From positions 1,302,001 to 1,366,000 of the forward strand of contig NZ_LT799838.1 in the NCBI RefSeq assembly GCF_900168255.1: 64,000 bases of DNA, read 5' to 3'. Source of the DNA: Psychrobacter sp. DAB_AL43B. GTDB lineage: Bacteria > Pseudomonadota > Gammaproteobacteria > Pseudomonadales > Moraxellaceae. Each line of letters opens with the position of its first letter. Positions within the stretch are counted from its first letter, which is position 1. This document shows positions 9,067-18,756 of this stretch, in pieces. Under the pieces are notes generated by a model, which was not told where the DNA came from, did not search any database, and was given only the letters and a program-made list of their open reading frames with translations. The translations under genes were made by a program, and so were the position numbers.

Positions 9067-9475
9067 TACCGACCATATGAATTCAATAAGGAGCTTAAAT
9101 CTTGAATCTATATATTCTCAGGGTTATGATATTTTCTTCTCTAATCTAAATGATAATATAAATTATTTAGAACCTCCATTCGATAACCCAAAATTGTTTG
9201 CTTTTTATGAAAAGTATATTGAAGAAACGCTGCTTTTCGGAAATAATGATATAAAGCGTGAAATGGCTAATTTATTAGAGGTGATGCTATGGGCTTTCTT
9301 TAGAGTATGGGCAAAACGAGTTATAGAGACAGGCTTAATAACTTATAGTTTAGGAAGTGAAAACAAACTGATAGTATTAGATATGTTTTTAGACAATCTA
9401 GATAATGAAGAAGGTGCAGAATGCCTTTCTATTTTTAATAGCAATCTATCCAATCTTAAGTCTCAAATTAAATGA
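9059..9475 (+). CDS. Hypothetical protein, 138 residues
   Basis: The start is GTG at 9059, chosen because AAAGGAG (9043-9049) lies at good spacing. It overlaps the last codons of the broken beta-helix gene. The protein is acidic and predicted mostly helical, with a repeated Asn/Asp-rich character (NLNDNIN, LDNLDNEEG) and a central hydrophobic/aromatic segment LLEVMLWAFFRVW. There is no signal peptide and no motif I recognise. A small acidic gene directly after a surface-protein gene can be an immunity or chaperone partner, but nothing here proves that. It is intact although its neighbour is decayed. Confidence 0.55.
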   Translation: MTDTDHMNSIRSLNLESIYSQGYDIFFSNLNDNINYLEPPFDNPKLFAFYEKYIEETLLFGNNDIKREMANLLEVMLWAFFRVWAKRVIETGLITYSLGSENKLIVLDMFLDNLDNEEGAECLSIFNSNLSNLKSQIK

Positions 9476-9679
9476 AATTAGATAAAAAGTATTTAGGGGA
9501 GAGTATCTTGCATATAAATCCGGCATCGAAAAACTAAAGAAAAAATGGTTAGAAGCATCAGTAGCTTCGAGGACATTAAGTAATATATAAAAGTAATTTA
9601 TGCAATCCTTTATCGATACTATCTTTAAAGCTAAAATAAATGGTAACTCTTCCAAGCATAAAACACTAATCAAATAGAA

Positions 9680-9796
9680 TTAAGCTGCCTGAGATAGTTT
9701 TTGCACAGGCGTAAAGCTAAGATAACGGGTATTTTGGTCACCCGTTCGCATCCGGATCGTATCGGGTTGGCAGGGTGGTTGCAGTACTTTTACTTT
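9680..9796 (-). pseudogene. C-terminal gene fragment, unassigned
   Basis: The minus strand is open for 38 codons to a stop at 9680-9682 and ends in NTRYLSFTPVQKLSQAA. The composition (QPDTIRMRTGDQ) looks like a genuine protein tail rather than random sequence, but upstream the frame is closed by stops. It may be the end of a mobile-element or methylase gene; I cannot name it. The surrounding DNA, 9476-9834, holds nothing else I can support. Confidence 0.3.
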
Positions 9797-9834
9797 TTAT
9801 TGTGAGCAATACCGTCAGCAACTTGTATGCTACT

Positions 9835-10563
9835 TTAGGGTGCCGATATTTCAGGCTTAGACATCGAGCGCCACAACATACCGAATAAAACGTCAAAATT
9901 TGCATTTAGTGGCGTATCTGCTTGACGAATATTCTGCATAATGCCAAGTCGACTGACGAACCCCATAAACACATCAAATAGAATATGCAGTGGTACTGTA
10001 TCAACGAGTACCCCTCGTTTTTGACCATCCTCTAGTACACTCAAAAACGCATTAATAAGCTCTTTATTCTTATAAATAGCAATGTTGTGAAAACGCGCTA
10101 TCGATACTTTAGATAGCACCATCACGGCGTCAGGTTGAGTATCTACAAAATCAAGACATACCCACAATGTCTTACGTAAGCGATCCTCCACACTGTCAAT
10201 GCCTTGTAGATGATCCATCATTCTCGCCGCTAACCTCCCCAGCACCAAGTCCATAATGGTGTAGAGCACCGTTTGCTTATCACCAAAATATTTATAGAGC
10301 GTTTGCAGCGATACGTTTGCAGCATTTACAATCTGTATCATAGTGATATCGCTTGCATCATGACCTGCAAATAACTGGCGTACTGCTTTTTCTATTTTGT
10401 CTAAAGTGGCGGGTCGCATATCGGATAAAGGAGCCAATGATAAGGGTTTAGTCTGAGCCTCTTTTTTGGAGGCTGTACTATTGGTTTTACTATTAGTCTT
10501 GCTAACTCTGTGATTAGTGCTCGCATCAGCACTGAGTTGTGGTTTTGAGCGAGTGGTTTTCAT
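9835..10563 (-). CDS. TetR/AcrR-family regulator of the adjacent fatty-acid genes
   Basis: The 242-residue protein has a Ser/Lys/Thr-rich N-terminal extension of about 50 residues. The TetR DNA-binding domain follows (ATLDKIEKAVRQLFAGHDASD..., with the recognition part VSLQTLYKYFGDKQTVL near residues 88-104). The variable C-terminal half presumably binds ligand. It is divergent from fadA, with 260 bp between them containing two 6-4-6 palindromes (10628-10643, 10739-10754). By analogy with other acyl-CoA-responsive TetR repressors, it would repress fatty-acid oxidation and be released by acyl-CoA (inference). Confidence 0.8.
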   Translation of the reverse strand: MKTTRSKPQLSADASTNHRVSKTNSKTNSTASKKEAQTKPLSLAPLSDMRPATLDKIEKAVRQLFAGHDASDITMIQIVNAANVSLQTLYKYFGDKQTVLYTIMDLVLGRLAARMMDHLQGIDSVEDRLRKTLWVCLDFVDTQPDAVMVLSKVSIARFHNIAIYKNKELINAFLSVLEDGQKRGVLVDTVPLHILFDVFMGFVSRLGIMQNIRQADTPLNANFDVLFGMLWRSMSKPEISAP

Positions 10564-10627
10564 ACCTTAGGGTTCCTTTATAGTATTGGCCTTTGAAGGG
10601 TTTTAGAGTTTATAGTAAATCGATAAA

Positions 10628-10643
10628 GACAATATATATTACC
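10628..10643. promoter_or_regulatory. Candidate TetR operator, site A
   Basis: GACAAT-ATAT-ATTACC is an imperfect 6-4-6 palindrome of the pattern GGTAAT-N4-ATTACC. It lies 65 bp upstream of the tetR start codon, where it could give autoregulation. Confidence 0.5.
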
Positions 10644-10738
10644 ATTGTAAAATAATCGATTGCACAAGTTGTATTAATTTTCTAATATAATAGCCATACA
10701 GATTAGTATTCAATGAGATTATAAGTATTATAGTTAAA

Positions 10739-10754
10739 GGTAATATTAATTACC
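10739..10754. promoter_or_regulatory. Candidate TetR operator, site B
   Basis: GGTAAT-ATTA-ATTACC has perfect 6-bp arms. It lies 70 bp before fadA and is the best copy of the motif that recurs at 21298 and 21404. Confidence 0.6.
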
Positions 10755-10823
10755 ATTATTTTATAAATATAATATAGCTGTTATTTTCCAACTCTATTTA
10801 CCATCTACAAAAAGGGATTTTTT

Positions 10824-12032
10824 ATGACTGAGACTGCCTACATTTATGAGTCACTTCGCACGCCACGTGGCAAAGGAAAAAAAGATGGCTCGCTTTATCA
10901 AGCGACGCCTATTTGGCTAGTTCGCACTTTGTTAAAAGAGATGCAGCAGCGTCATAACTTAGACACCAGCTTAGTTGATGACGTGGTGCTTGGCTGTGTA
11001 ACCCCTGTTGGCGAACAAGGCTCTGATATTGCCCGCATTGCGATCATTGATGCAGGCTGGGATCTGAGTGTGGCTGGTTTAACGCTGTCTCGGTTTTGCG
11101 CATCAGGTCTTGAGTCGATCAATCTGGCCGCTGCCAAAGTCATGTCAGGTATGGAGGACATGGTGGTCGCAGGTGGCGTAGAATCGATGAGCCGCGTCCC
11201 AATGGGTTCTGATGGTGGGGCATGGTATATGGATCCACGCGTCAACGAAGCCACTCACTTTGTCCCGCAAGGGGTTGGTGCAGATACTATAGCGACGCTC
11301 AAAGGCTTTAGTCGTACTGATGTCGATGAGTTTGCCACCGAATCGCATCGCCGTGCTGCTAACGCGTGGGAGCAAGGCTACTATGATAAATCAGTCGTCC
11401 CTGTTACCGATATGAATGGCATGCTGTTGTTAGACAAAGATGAAACCATTCGTCCAAACACCGATGTGGCAACCTTAGCTGGCCTTAACCCTTCTTTTAT
11501 TATGCCGGGAAAAATGGGTTTTGATAGCGTTATCTTGGACAGATACACCACCATTGAAAACGTCAACCACGTCCATCACGCTGGTAACTCGTCAGGCATT
11601 GTCGATGGCGCTGCGCTTTGTTTAGTCGGTAGCGCCGCTGCTGGTCGCAAAGCTGGTCTAAAACCACGTGCCAAAATCACCATGGCTTCAGTCATCGGCT
11701 CAGAACCTGCCATTATGCTGACAGGTCCGACGCCTGCCTGTCAAAAAGCCCTCGATAAAGCGGGCATGCAAGCGTCAGATATTGACCTTTGGGAGATCAA
11801 CGAAGCCTTTGCTGCCGTACCACTCAATACTGCCAACGACTTTGGCATCTCACTTGATATTGTCAACGTCAATGGTGGCGCTATCGCTATGGGTCATCCC
11901 CTTGGCGCGACAGGCGCGATGCTCATGACTACGGTACTTGACGAATTAGAACGTCGCGACCTAAAAACGGCGATGATCACCTTGTGCGTAGGCGGTGGTA
12001 TGGGAATTGCGACTATCATTGAGCGCGTATAG
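10824..12032 (+). CDS. fadA: Acetyl-CoA acyltransferase (thiolase), FadA-type
   Basis: The 402-residue thiolase is full length. The nucleophilic cysteine is in [12 protein letters not shown] (about residue 93), followed by [25 protein letters not shown] and GHPLGATGA supply the active-site Asn/His region, and CVGGGMG near the C-terminus carries the second catalytic cysteine. It cleaves 3-ketoacyl-CoA to acetyl-CoA and a shortened acyl-CoA. It is the first gene of the plus-strand fad run and precedes the FadB-like gene, so the order is fadA-fadB rather than the fadBA order of enterobacteria. AAAGGGA precedes the ATG. Confidence 0.92.
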   Translation: MTETAYIYESLRTPRGKGKKDGSLYQATPIWLVRTLLKEMQQRHNLDTSLVDDVVLGCVTPVGEQGSDIARIAIIDAGWDLSVAGLTLSRFCASGLESINLAAAKVMSGMEDMVVAGGVESMSRVPMGSDGGAWYMDPRVNEATHFVPQGVGADTIATLKGFSRTDVDEFATESHRRAANAWEQGYYDKSVVPVTDMNGMLLLDKDETIRPNTDVATLAGLNPSFIMPGKMGFDSVILDRYTTIENVNHVHHAGNSSGIVDGAALCLVGSAAAGRKAGLKPRAKITMASVIGSEPAIMLTGPTPACQKALDKAGMQASDIDLWEINEAFAAVPLNTANDFGISLDIVNVNGGAIAMGHPLGATGAMLMTTVLDELERRDLKTAMITLCVGGGMGIATIIERV

Positions 12033-12082
12033 CACTGATAGATAGCACTGATAGATAGCACTGATAAATAGCGCTGATAGAT
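12031..12082. repeat. 13-bp tandem repeat, four copies, after fadA
   Basis: The unit AGCACTGATAGAT is repeated four times with single-base changes in copies 3 and 4. The array starts at the fadA stop codon and fills half of the fadA-fadB gap (115 bp). Confidence 0.9.
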
Positions 12083-12147
12083 TTTTAGTGATTGTCATTA
12101 GTCTTTAGTGATTAAAGCGAAATACAATAATATAAGAAGGACTTAAT

Positions 12148-14319
12148 ATGAACACAAATAGCGTAAATGCCATCAATGCATTGAACCACTTTTCTGCCGA
12201 ATCTGATAATGGCATCATCACGGTTATTATCGATCAAGCAGACCGTAAAATGAATGTCATCGGTGATGGCTTTACAGACTCCTTTGCTAAGATGACCGAT
12301 AGCTTTATCAACGATGCGTCTGCCAAAGGTTTGATTTTAACCTCTGGTAAAGAAACCTTTGTCGTCGGTGCCGATATTGACCAATTGGCTAGTATCCAAA
12401 CTGCTGAGCAAGCGTTTGACTTGGTTGAGGATCTAAAAGCCAGTATGCGTAAACTGGAGTTATCTGGTAAGCCAGTCGTCGCTGCTATGACTGGCACTGC
12501 GCTCGGTGGTGGTTTAGAGTTGGCCTTGGCCTGTCATTATCGTATAGCGATTGATTCTCCTAAAACCAAACTGGGTCTACCTGAAGTTAAGTTGGGTCTG
12601 CTACCGGGCGGTGGGGGTACTCAGCGTTTACCGCGCTTGGTTGGTATTCAAGCGGCATTAGAGCTTATGACTCAAGGTAAAGAGCTGCGTCCAGCTGCTG
12701 CTAAAGATATGGGTCTGATTGATGCCGTTGCCACTGATAAAGTAGATATGCTAAAGCAGGCCAAAGACTGGATCATAGCCAATCCTACTGCGCAGCAACC
12801 GTGGGATAAGAAAGGCTTTCAAATCCCAGGTGGTGATAGCAAAAACCCTAAAATAGTACCGATATTCTCTATTGCACCCGCGATGGCCAACCAAAAGTCG
12901 CATGGCAACTATCCTGCGATCACCCACATTATGTCTTGTGTATTTGAAGGATGCATGGTCGATATTGATACCGGTCTTGAGATCGAGTCACGCTACTTTG
13001 TCGGCTGTGTGCTCTCAGCTGAATCTAAAAATATGATCAACACCCTTTGGATACAGCTTAATAGCATCAAAAAAGGCCAATCACGACCTGATGGTTTTGA
13101 GCGCTATAAAACTAAAAAAGTCGGTATTCTCGGTGCTGGCATGATGGGGGCAGGTATCGCTTATGTCTCAGCCAAAGCGGGCATAGAAGTGGTTCTTTTA
13201 GATACGGCTATCGAAGGCGCTGAAAAAGGCAAAAATTATTCTACTAAGTTGTTAGACAAGGCTATCAGCCGTGGTCGCTCTACTGAAGAGAAAAAGCAAG
13301 CGTTATTAGATAAAATCAAAACGACGGTGTCTTATGATGATCTAGAAGGCTGTGATTTAATTATCGAAGCAGTCTTCGAAGATGTAGACATCAAAGCAGA
13401 ATGTACTCGTAAGTCTGAAGCGGTTATACCAGAAACTGCTGTTTATGCATCAAATACATCGACGCTGCCTATTACCGAGCTTGCGAAAGCCAGCATACGT
13501 CCAAACCAGTTCATCGGTCTGCATTTCTTCTCGCCAGTTGATAAGATGCCGTTGGTTGAGATTATCGTTGGTGAAGATACTGATGAGGCAACCTTAGCCA
13601 AAAGCTTTGACTATGTCGGTCAGATATCTAAAACGCCAATCGTCGTCAACGATAGCCGCGGTTTTTACACCTCTCGTGTATTTGGTACTTATGTCTCAGA
13701 AGGTATTGCGATGCTAAGTGAAGGGATACATCCACGCAGCATCGAAGTGGCTGGTATGAAATCTGGCATGCCCATGCCGCCACTGGCGTTACAAGATGAA
13801 GTATCGCTCAGCCTGTCATTACATGTTATGCAACAAGCTAAGCGAGCACTAGAAGCTGAAGGTGAAACGTTCACACCACATCCTGCAATGCCAGTGGTTG
13901 AAAAAATGGTCAATGAATTTGGCCGTGAAGGTAAGAAAGTCGCTAAAGGCTTCTATGATTACCCTGAAAATGCTGAAAAACGTTTATGGCCTGAGCTTAC
14001 TGAACTGTATCCAACTAAAGATGAGCAACCGTCGCAGCAAGACTTAGTAGACCGTTTGTTATACGTTCAAGCGAATGAGACCGCGAAATGCTTCGAGGAG
14101 AATGTCGTACGTACAGTAGCGGATGCCAACATCGGCTCTATCTTCGGCTGGGGTTTTGCACCTAACCAAGGTGGTACGTTGCAGTTTATCAACTCAGTAG
14201 GCGTTAAAAAGTTTGTAGAGCGTAGCCGCGAGCTTGCTAGCAAGTACGGCGAGCGTTTTGAACCAGCTCAGATTCTTGTGAAAATGGCCGAAAAGGGCGA
14301 GGAGTTTGTCGATGGCTAA
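12148..14319 (+). CDS. fadB: FadB-like enoyl-CoA hydratase/3-hydroxyacyl-CoA dehydrogenase
   Basis: This 723-residue two-domain enzyme has an N-terminal crotonase domain (about 1-190), with GADIDQL and the oxyanion-hole glycines in GTALGGGLELALAC and GLLPGGGGTQRLPRLVG. A 3-hydroxyacyl-CoA dehydrogenase domain follows from about residue 325 with the NAD loop GILGAGMMGAGIAY. HFFSPVDKMPLVEI contains the catalytic histidine. It catalyses hydration and NAD-dependent oxidation in beta-oxidation. The SD AGAAGGA is clear. The gene ends inside the start region of the CoA-transferase, so the two are translationally coupled. FadJ is an alternative name. Confidence 0.92.
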   Translation: MNTNSVNAINALNHFSAESDNGIITVIIDQADRKMNVIGDGFTDSFAKMTDSFINDASAKGLILTSGKETFVVGADIDQLASIQTAEQAFDLVEDLKASMRKLELSGKPVVAAMTGTALGGGLELALACHYRIAIDSPKTKLGLPEVKLGLLPGGGGTQRLPRLVGIQAALELMTQGKELRPAAAKDMGLIDAVATDKVDMLKQAKDWIIANPTAQQPWDKKGFQIPGGDSKNPKIVPIFSIAPAMANQKSHGNYPAITHIMSCVFEGCMVDIDTGLEIESRYFVGCVLSAESKNMINTLWIQLNSIKKGQSRPDGFERYKTKKVGILGAGMMGAGIAYVSAKAGIEVVLLDTAIEGAEKGKNYSTKLLDKAISRGRSTEEKKQALLDKIKTTVSYDDLEGCDLIIEAVFEDVDIKAECTRKSEAVIPETAVYASNTSTLPITELAKASIRPNQFIGLHFFSPVDKMPLVEIIVGEDTDEATLAKSFDYVGQISKTPIVVNDSRGFYTSRVFGTYVSEGIAMLSEGIHPRSIEVAGMKSGMPMPPLALQDEVSLSLSLHVMQQAKRALEAEGETFTPHPAMPVVEKMVNEFGREGKKVAKGFYDYPENAEKRLWPELTELYPTKDEQPSQQDLVDRLLYVQANETAKCFEENVVRTVADANIGSIFGWGFAPNQGGTLQFINSVGVKKFVERSRELASKYGERFEPAQILVKMAEKGEEFVDG

Positions 14320-15403
14320 TTTAGCTAATACTATGACAAATTGCTTGGATGGATTGTGCGTCGTTGACTTGACGCGCAATCTCCCAGGACCTTTTGCCAC
14401 CAGACTGCTTGCAGACTTAGGTGCTGAGGTTATCAAGATTGAGCCGAAAAATGGAGATCCTGCGCGTGCGTTGGGTGATTTGTTTACCGCACTCAATCAC
14501 GGCAAGACAATTGAGAAAGTTGACTTTCGTGACCCTGAAGGTATTGAAGCTATCAAAGCGCATCTTAAAGATGCGGATGTGATGCTCGACAGTTTCCGCC
14601 CAGATGTGCTTGAAGGTATGGGACTGGACGCTAAGACCCTGCATGCTCTCAATCCAAAGCTGGTCATGGTATCGATTACTGGTTATGGCATGGCTGATGG
14701 AATATCTGACGGCAGTAACGACTCTCAAATTAAGCCGCATATTAAACATAATTGGGCTAACAAAGCTGGTCACGATATCAACTTTATGGCGATGAGCGGC
14801 GTGCTTGACCAGCTCAAGACTGCTACTGGTGAGCAGGCAATGCCTAATATCCAGTTTGCAGACTTGGCAGGCGGTAGTGACACGGCAGTGATTGCCCTTT
14901 TGGCCGCCGTGTTTTCAGCACAGCGTACCGGTAAAGGTCGTCATGTTGTAGTCAGTATGACGCACAGCTTATACCAGCATATGATCATGCCCAAAGCGAC
15001 TGGGAAGCTGGTAAAAAGCTTCTCTGGTAAAAATCCAAAGCCGCAACATGACTTTTTAGGCGGATTATTGCCTTGTTATCGTTTATATAAAACAGCAGAC
15101 GAGCGCTACATGGCAGTAGGTTCGCTAGAGTTGAAGTTTTGGCAAGGGTTGTGTGAAGTACTAGAATTGCCAGAGCTCAAAACCAAACACTGGCAAATGG
15201 GTGTCATGCCGAATACCAAAGACAGTCAAGAGGCGGCTCAAGTGGTCGCTGATAAGTTTGCTAGCCAGCCGCTTGCTTACTGGCAGCGGATCTTTGACTC
15301 AGCAGATGTTTGCGTTACCCCTGTGTTGACACTGGAGGAAGCCCGCGCGCATCCTTTATTTGCCCATCAAGATGAACATAGTGCTACACCAGGTTGGCAG
15401 TAA
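14312..15403 (+). CDS. Family III CoA-transferase (CaiB/BaiF type)
   Basis: The protein has 363 residues from the ATG at 14312, chosen over a TTG at 14306 because GAGGAG at 14299-14304 sits 7 nt before this ATG. Family features are the opening LDGLCVVDLTRNLPGPFATRLLADLGAEVIKIEP-type strand-turn (split by the family glycines), NHGKTIEKVD, and the likely catalytic aspartate in QFADLAGG near residue 190. Members include alpha-methylacyl-CoA racemase and formyl- or carnitinyl-CoA transferases. In this operon it probably epimerises methyl-branched acyl-CoA or swaps CoA between acids (inference). It overlaps fadB by 8 bp. Confidence 0.82.
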   Translation: MANLANTMTNCLDGLCVVDLTRNLPGPFATRLLADLGAEVIKIEPKNGDPARALGDLFTALNHGKTIEKVDFRDPEGIEAIKAHLKDADVMLDSFRPDVLEGMGLDAKTLHALNPKLVMVSITGYGMADGISDGSNDSQIKPHIKHNWANKAGHDINFMAMSGVLDQLKTATGEQAMPNIQFADLAGGSDTAVIALLAAVFSAQRTGKGRHVVVSMTHSLYQHMIMPKATGKLVKSFSGKNPKPQHDFLGGLLPCYRLYKTADERYMAVGSLELKFWQGLCEVLELPELKTKHWQMGVMPNTKDSQEAAQVVADKFASQPLAYWQRIFDSADVCVTPVLTLEEARAHPLFAHQDEHSATPGWQ

Positions 15404-15406
15404 AGC

Positions 15407-15513
15407 ATAGTCAGTCCTATATAAATCAGATACGGTGTCAGGCTCGCTTAGTCTACTATTTGTAGTACTTTTACTCGCCTTCCTTGTATCCAAATTATAT
15501 TGAACCGACTATA
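15407..15513. repeat. 107-bp MITE-like element with imperfect terminal inverted repeats
   Basis: The left end ATAGTCAGTCCTATATAA and the right end, read inward, ATAGTCGGTTCAATATAA match at 14 of 18 positions. Inside are GATAC/GTATC and the hairpin TACTA-TTTG-TAGTA, so the whole element can fold on itself. It sits between the CoA-transferase stop codon and fadD. Its ends resemble the right end of the element at 7731-7876. Confidence 0.6.
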
Positions 15514-15560
15514 GCTCATCAAGTTAACCATCAATGATAAAAAACCAAGGAGGGTTTGTT

Positions 15561-17249
15561 ATGAAAAAGGTTTGGATAGAGAACTATCCCAAAGGCGTGG
15601 TAGCTGATGTTTCAGCGACCAACCAATCCCTATTAGAGCTGTTTGAGAGCTCTTTTGCAAAATTTTCTCAAGATGAGCTGATCACCAATATGGGCGTGAC
15701 TTATAGCTACGCTCAAGTTGACGAGGTTTCTAAAACGGTTGCCGCTTGGATACAAAGCCTAGACCTCAACAAAGGATCAGTGATTGCTATTATGATGCCT
15801 AATGTCAATCAGTATCTGCCTATTGTTATTGGTGCCATGAGAGCAGGGATGGTCATTACCTTGGTCAACCCTCTATACACCGCACGAGAGCTTAGGCACC
15901 AACTTAATGACTCTGATTGTAAAGCCATATTTATTTTGACGCCTTTTTGTGCAACGCTTGAAAAAATAGTTGGTGAAACCGGTATAAAAACCATTGTTTG
16001 TAGCGATATCGGCGATATGTTAGGGGCTGTCAAAGGTAAAATCGTCGATTTAGCGGCCAAATATGTCAAAAAAGCGGTTCCAGCTCACACGCTCAAATCC
16101 AATAGCCAGTATAAAGTCCACCCCTATAAATCTATTTTAAGAAAGGGTAAGGGTATGCGCTATACCCGACCTGAGATTAGTGCTAAAGACATAGCGCTGC
16201 TGACTTATACCGGTGGTACGACTGGCATGGCTAAAGGGATCATCGTCAGCCATCACAATGTAGAAATCGCAACCTCACAGTATGAGGCTTGGTTTCAACC
16301 TATTTATGATGGAGTGACTAGCAAAGAGCAAATAAACACTATCGTTGCATTGCCTCTGTATCATATCTTTGCTTTTGTAATCTCTATGGTAGGTATCAGA
16401 GTGGGTCAGCACCTAACGCTGATTACCAATCCGCGTGATATAGATGGTTTTATCAAAACACTCAAATCGCGTCCATTCCATCTATTGCCAGCAGTAAATA
16501 CGCTATTTCAAGCATTAATGGCGCATCCTCATTTTAAAACGATTGATTTTTCAGCGTTTAAAATCGCGGTTGCTGGTGGTATGGCAGCAACGCCAGAAAC
16601 CGCTAGAAAATGGCTTGAAGCAACGGGTCATCCTATCTTGGAAGGTTGGGGCATGTCAGAGACCATCGGTGTGGGTACTGCTAATCCTTTTACCAATAAA
16701 GAATTTAACGGTAGCATCGGCGTGCCATTACCAGGTGTAGATATCAACATCCGTGATGAAGCTGAAAACGTTTTACCGTTAGGGGATGTTGGGGAGCTCT
16801 GTATCAAAGGCGATAATGTGATCTCTAGTTATCACAATATAGACAATGTGGGATTTTTCACCGCTGATGGTTACCTAAAGACAGGTGATATCGGCACTAT
16901 GGATGACAAAGGCTACGTAAAAATATTCGATCGAAAAAAAGATATGATTATTGTGAGTGGTTTTAATGTTTATCCCAATGAAGTCGAAAATGTTATTGAG
17001 ACGCACCCCAAAGTTGCTGAATGTTCGGTGGTTGGCGTTGATAGTGAATCACAAGGTCAATCGGTCAAAGCCTACGTAGTAAAGTCAGATCCCAGTGTCA
17101 CTGAGCAAGAAATTAAAGCGTTTTGCAAAGAAAGCTTGGCAGGCTATAAATGTCCTCGTGACATTGAGTTTATCACCGAGTTGCCCAAGTCAACGGTTGG
17201 TAAAATACTGCGTCATGAACTGCGAAAAAAAGCCAATGAGGCGGCTTAA
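15561..17249 (+). CDS. fadD: Long-chain fatty acid-CoA ligase
   Basis: The protein has 562 residues from ATG 15561. An in-frame ATG at 15534 is rejected because AAGGAGGG lies 9 bp before 15561 and the residues KKVWIENYPKGV then align with the FadD N-terminus. ANL-superfamily motifs are present: YTGGTTGMAKG (P-loop, about residue 222), GWGMSET, YLKTGD, and the C-terminal lysine in STVGKILRHELR. It activates fatty acids to acyl-CoA with ATP at the inner membrane, coupled to uptake by FadL, which is the next gene. Confidence 0.92.
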   Translation: MKKVWIENYPKGVVADVSATNQSLLELFESSFAKFSQDELITNMGVTYSYAQVDEVSKTVAAWIQSLDLNKGSVIAIMMPNVNQYLPIVIGAMRAGMVITLVNPLYTARELRHQLNDSDCKAIFILTPFCATLEKIVGETGIKTIVCSDIGDMLGAVKGKIVDLAAKYVKKAVPAHTLKSNSQYKVHPYKSILRKGKGMRYTRPEISAKDIALLTYTGGTTGMAKGIIVSHHNVEIATSQYEAWFQPIYDGVTSKEQINTIVALPLYHIFAFVISMVGIRVGQHLTLITNPRDIDGFIKTLKSRPFHLLPAVNTLFQALMAHPHFKTIDFSAFKIAVAGGMAATPETARKWLEATGHPILEGWGMSETIGVGTANPFTNKEFNGSIGVPLPGVDINIRDEAENVLPLGDVGELCIKGDNVISSYHNIDNVGFFTADGYLKTGDIGTMDDKGYVKIFDRKKDMIIVSGFNVYPNEVENVIETHPKVAECSVVGVDSESQGQSVKAYVVKSDPSVTEQEIKAFCKESLAGYKCPRDIEFITELPKSTVGKILRHELRKKANEAA

Positions 17250-17365
17250 TCATTAATAGTCATTAATTATCACTTATTGTATTAACTATAGCAGTCAATA
17301 GGATGACGCTATTCAACTCGGCAACTAATAATGTTGCTCATTTTATTCATCATGGAGGATGTCTA

Positions 17366-18607
17366 ATGCAAAGAACTTTCTTACTATCGCAGCTTACTTG
17401 TGCGCTTGCCGCCCTGTCCCTAACTTCTATAGCAGGAGCCGCCGGATTAGATCGTTCCGGCCAGCCAAGTGAAGACTTCAGCTCAAGCGGTACGATAGCT
17501 TATATGAGTGCCTATCACATTAGCCCTGATATTTCAGGCGTAGAGTCAAACGGTGACAAAATCGGAGACCTTGGAGAGGAGTATGAGGGCTACGGTTACG
17601 GTGTCAAGACCGACATCAATGACAAATTTAGTGTTGGTGTATTTTACGATCAGCCCTTTGGTGCTGCAGTTCTTTTCGAAGGTGACAATTCACTAACTAA
17701 CATTAATGCTGTTGACGATGATCGTAAGCGAACTTCAGCTAATGTCAAATCAGATAATTTCACAGGGCTGTTAGGTGTTAATTTAGGAGCCAACAATAAC
17801 TTCAAAATTTATGGTGGCCCTGTGCTGCAGAAGATTGAAGCTAACGTAAAAATTAATAGTAAAAACTCTCAACTTGCTTCTGTAAACGGTTATGACCTTA
17901 ATATCGCTAAAAACGATGCCTATGGTTATATGATCGGTGCTGCTTATGTCAAGCCAGAAATTGGTCTAAAAGCTGCTATCACCTATCGTTCAGAGATTGA
18001 GCATGATGCGAATTATGCAGAGTCTATGCCATTTATTAACGGTGTTAATACTCAATTACCGCCTGCACTCCAATTAGATGCTACACAAACGAGAGAAAGC
18101 GAGCTAACGACTCCTAAATCAGTCAATATCGACTTTCAAACAGGCCTGAATAAAACCACGCTATTAACCGCAAAAGCACGCTGGGTTCCTTGGAGTGACT
18201 TTAAGATTACGCCACCATTGTTAAATGAAAATGGCATTGCCTTAAACGCATTACAAAGTAAGACCGTAGATCAAGTAAATCTTTTACAGTATAGCGATGA
18301 CTCTTATATGCTTGAAGTGGGATTGGGTAAACGTCTTACGCCAAAACTAGCCGTGTCAGGTTCAGTCGGTTGGGACAGTGGTGCTGGTAATCCAGTATCG
18401 CCATTAGGACCTACCGAAGGATATTATAGTGTCGGTCTTGGCGCTAAATACAATTTAACGCCTGAGTGGGCAGTATCTGCCGGTGCTAAATATTTGATGC
18501 TAGGTGATGCCGAGGGTCTTTTGGCTGCTAGTGGCACGCAAATTGGTAAGTTTGAAGACAATGATGCCTATTTATTTGGTATGAAACTGTCTTACGCATC
18601 TAAGTGA
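17366..18607 (+). CDS. fadL: FadL/OmpP1-type outer-membrane fatty acid transporter
   Basis: The start is ATG 17366, chosen for the GGAGG just upstream and the proper signal peptide that follows (MQRTFLLSQLTCALAALSLT, cleavage probably after SIAGA). The mature protein of about 390 residues has the FadL/OmpP1 pattern: alternating aromatic/polar beta-strands, GVNLGANNNFKIYGGPV, GLKAAITYRSEIEHD, TPKSVNIDFQTGLN, and YSVGLGAKYNLTPEWAVSAGA strands leading to a C-terminal aromatic-containing strand. It would pass long-chain fatty acids across the outer membrane. It is the last gene of the fad run. Confidence 0.88.
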   Translation: MQRTFLLSQLTCALAALSLTSIAGAAGLDRSGQPSEDFSSSGTIAYMSAYHISPDISGVESNGDKIGDLGEEYEGYGYGVKTDINDKFSVGVFYDQPFGAAVLFEGDNSLTNINAVDDDRKRTSANVKSDNFTGLLGVNLGANNNFKIYGGPVLQKIEANVKINSKNSQLASVNGYDLNIAKNDAYGYMIGAAYVKPEIGLKAAITYRSEIEHDANYAESMPFINGVNTQLPPALQLDATQTRESELTTPKSVNIDFQTGLNKTTLLTAKARWVPWSDFKITPPLLNENGIALNALQSKTVDQVNLLQYSDDSYMLEVGLGKRLTPKLAVSGSVGWDSGAGNPVSPLGPTEGYYSVGLGAKYNLTPEWAVSAGAKYLMLGDAEGLLAASGTQIGKFEDNDAYLFGMKLSYASK

Positions 18608-18684
18608 TTTAATAAAATTGCACTATAAAAACTGAATTTATCTAAAGCAAAACGATAATATTTTTTAGATTCTTAGCCACTATA

Positions 18685-18718
18685 AAGAAGCCATTATTCA
18701 TAAATAATGGCTTCTTTT
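18685..18718. terminator. Bidirectional terminator between fadL and the lipase
   Basis: AAGAAGCCATTATT pairs with AATAATGGCTTCTT around a 5-nt loop and is followed by TTT. It lies between two convergent genes and can serve both. Confidence 0.85.
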
Positions 18719-18756
18719 GTAAGATAAATTTGAACTAATATTGACCTGATTCTAAC

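Noticed and set aside
12031..12082. 13-bp repeat after fadA as a possible regulator array
   Set aside because: It lies right after a stop codon with no palindromic units. A simple slippage repeat is enough to explain it.
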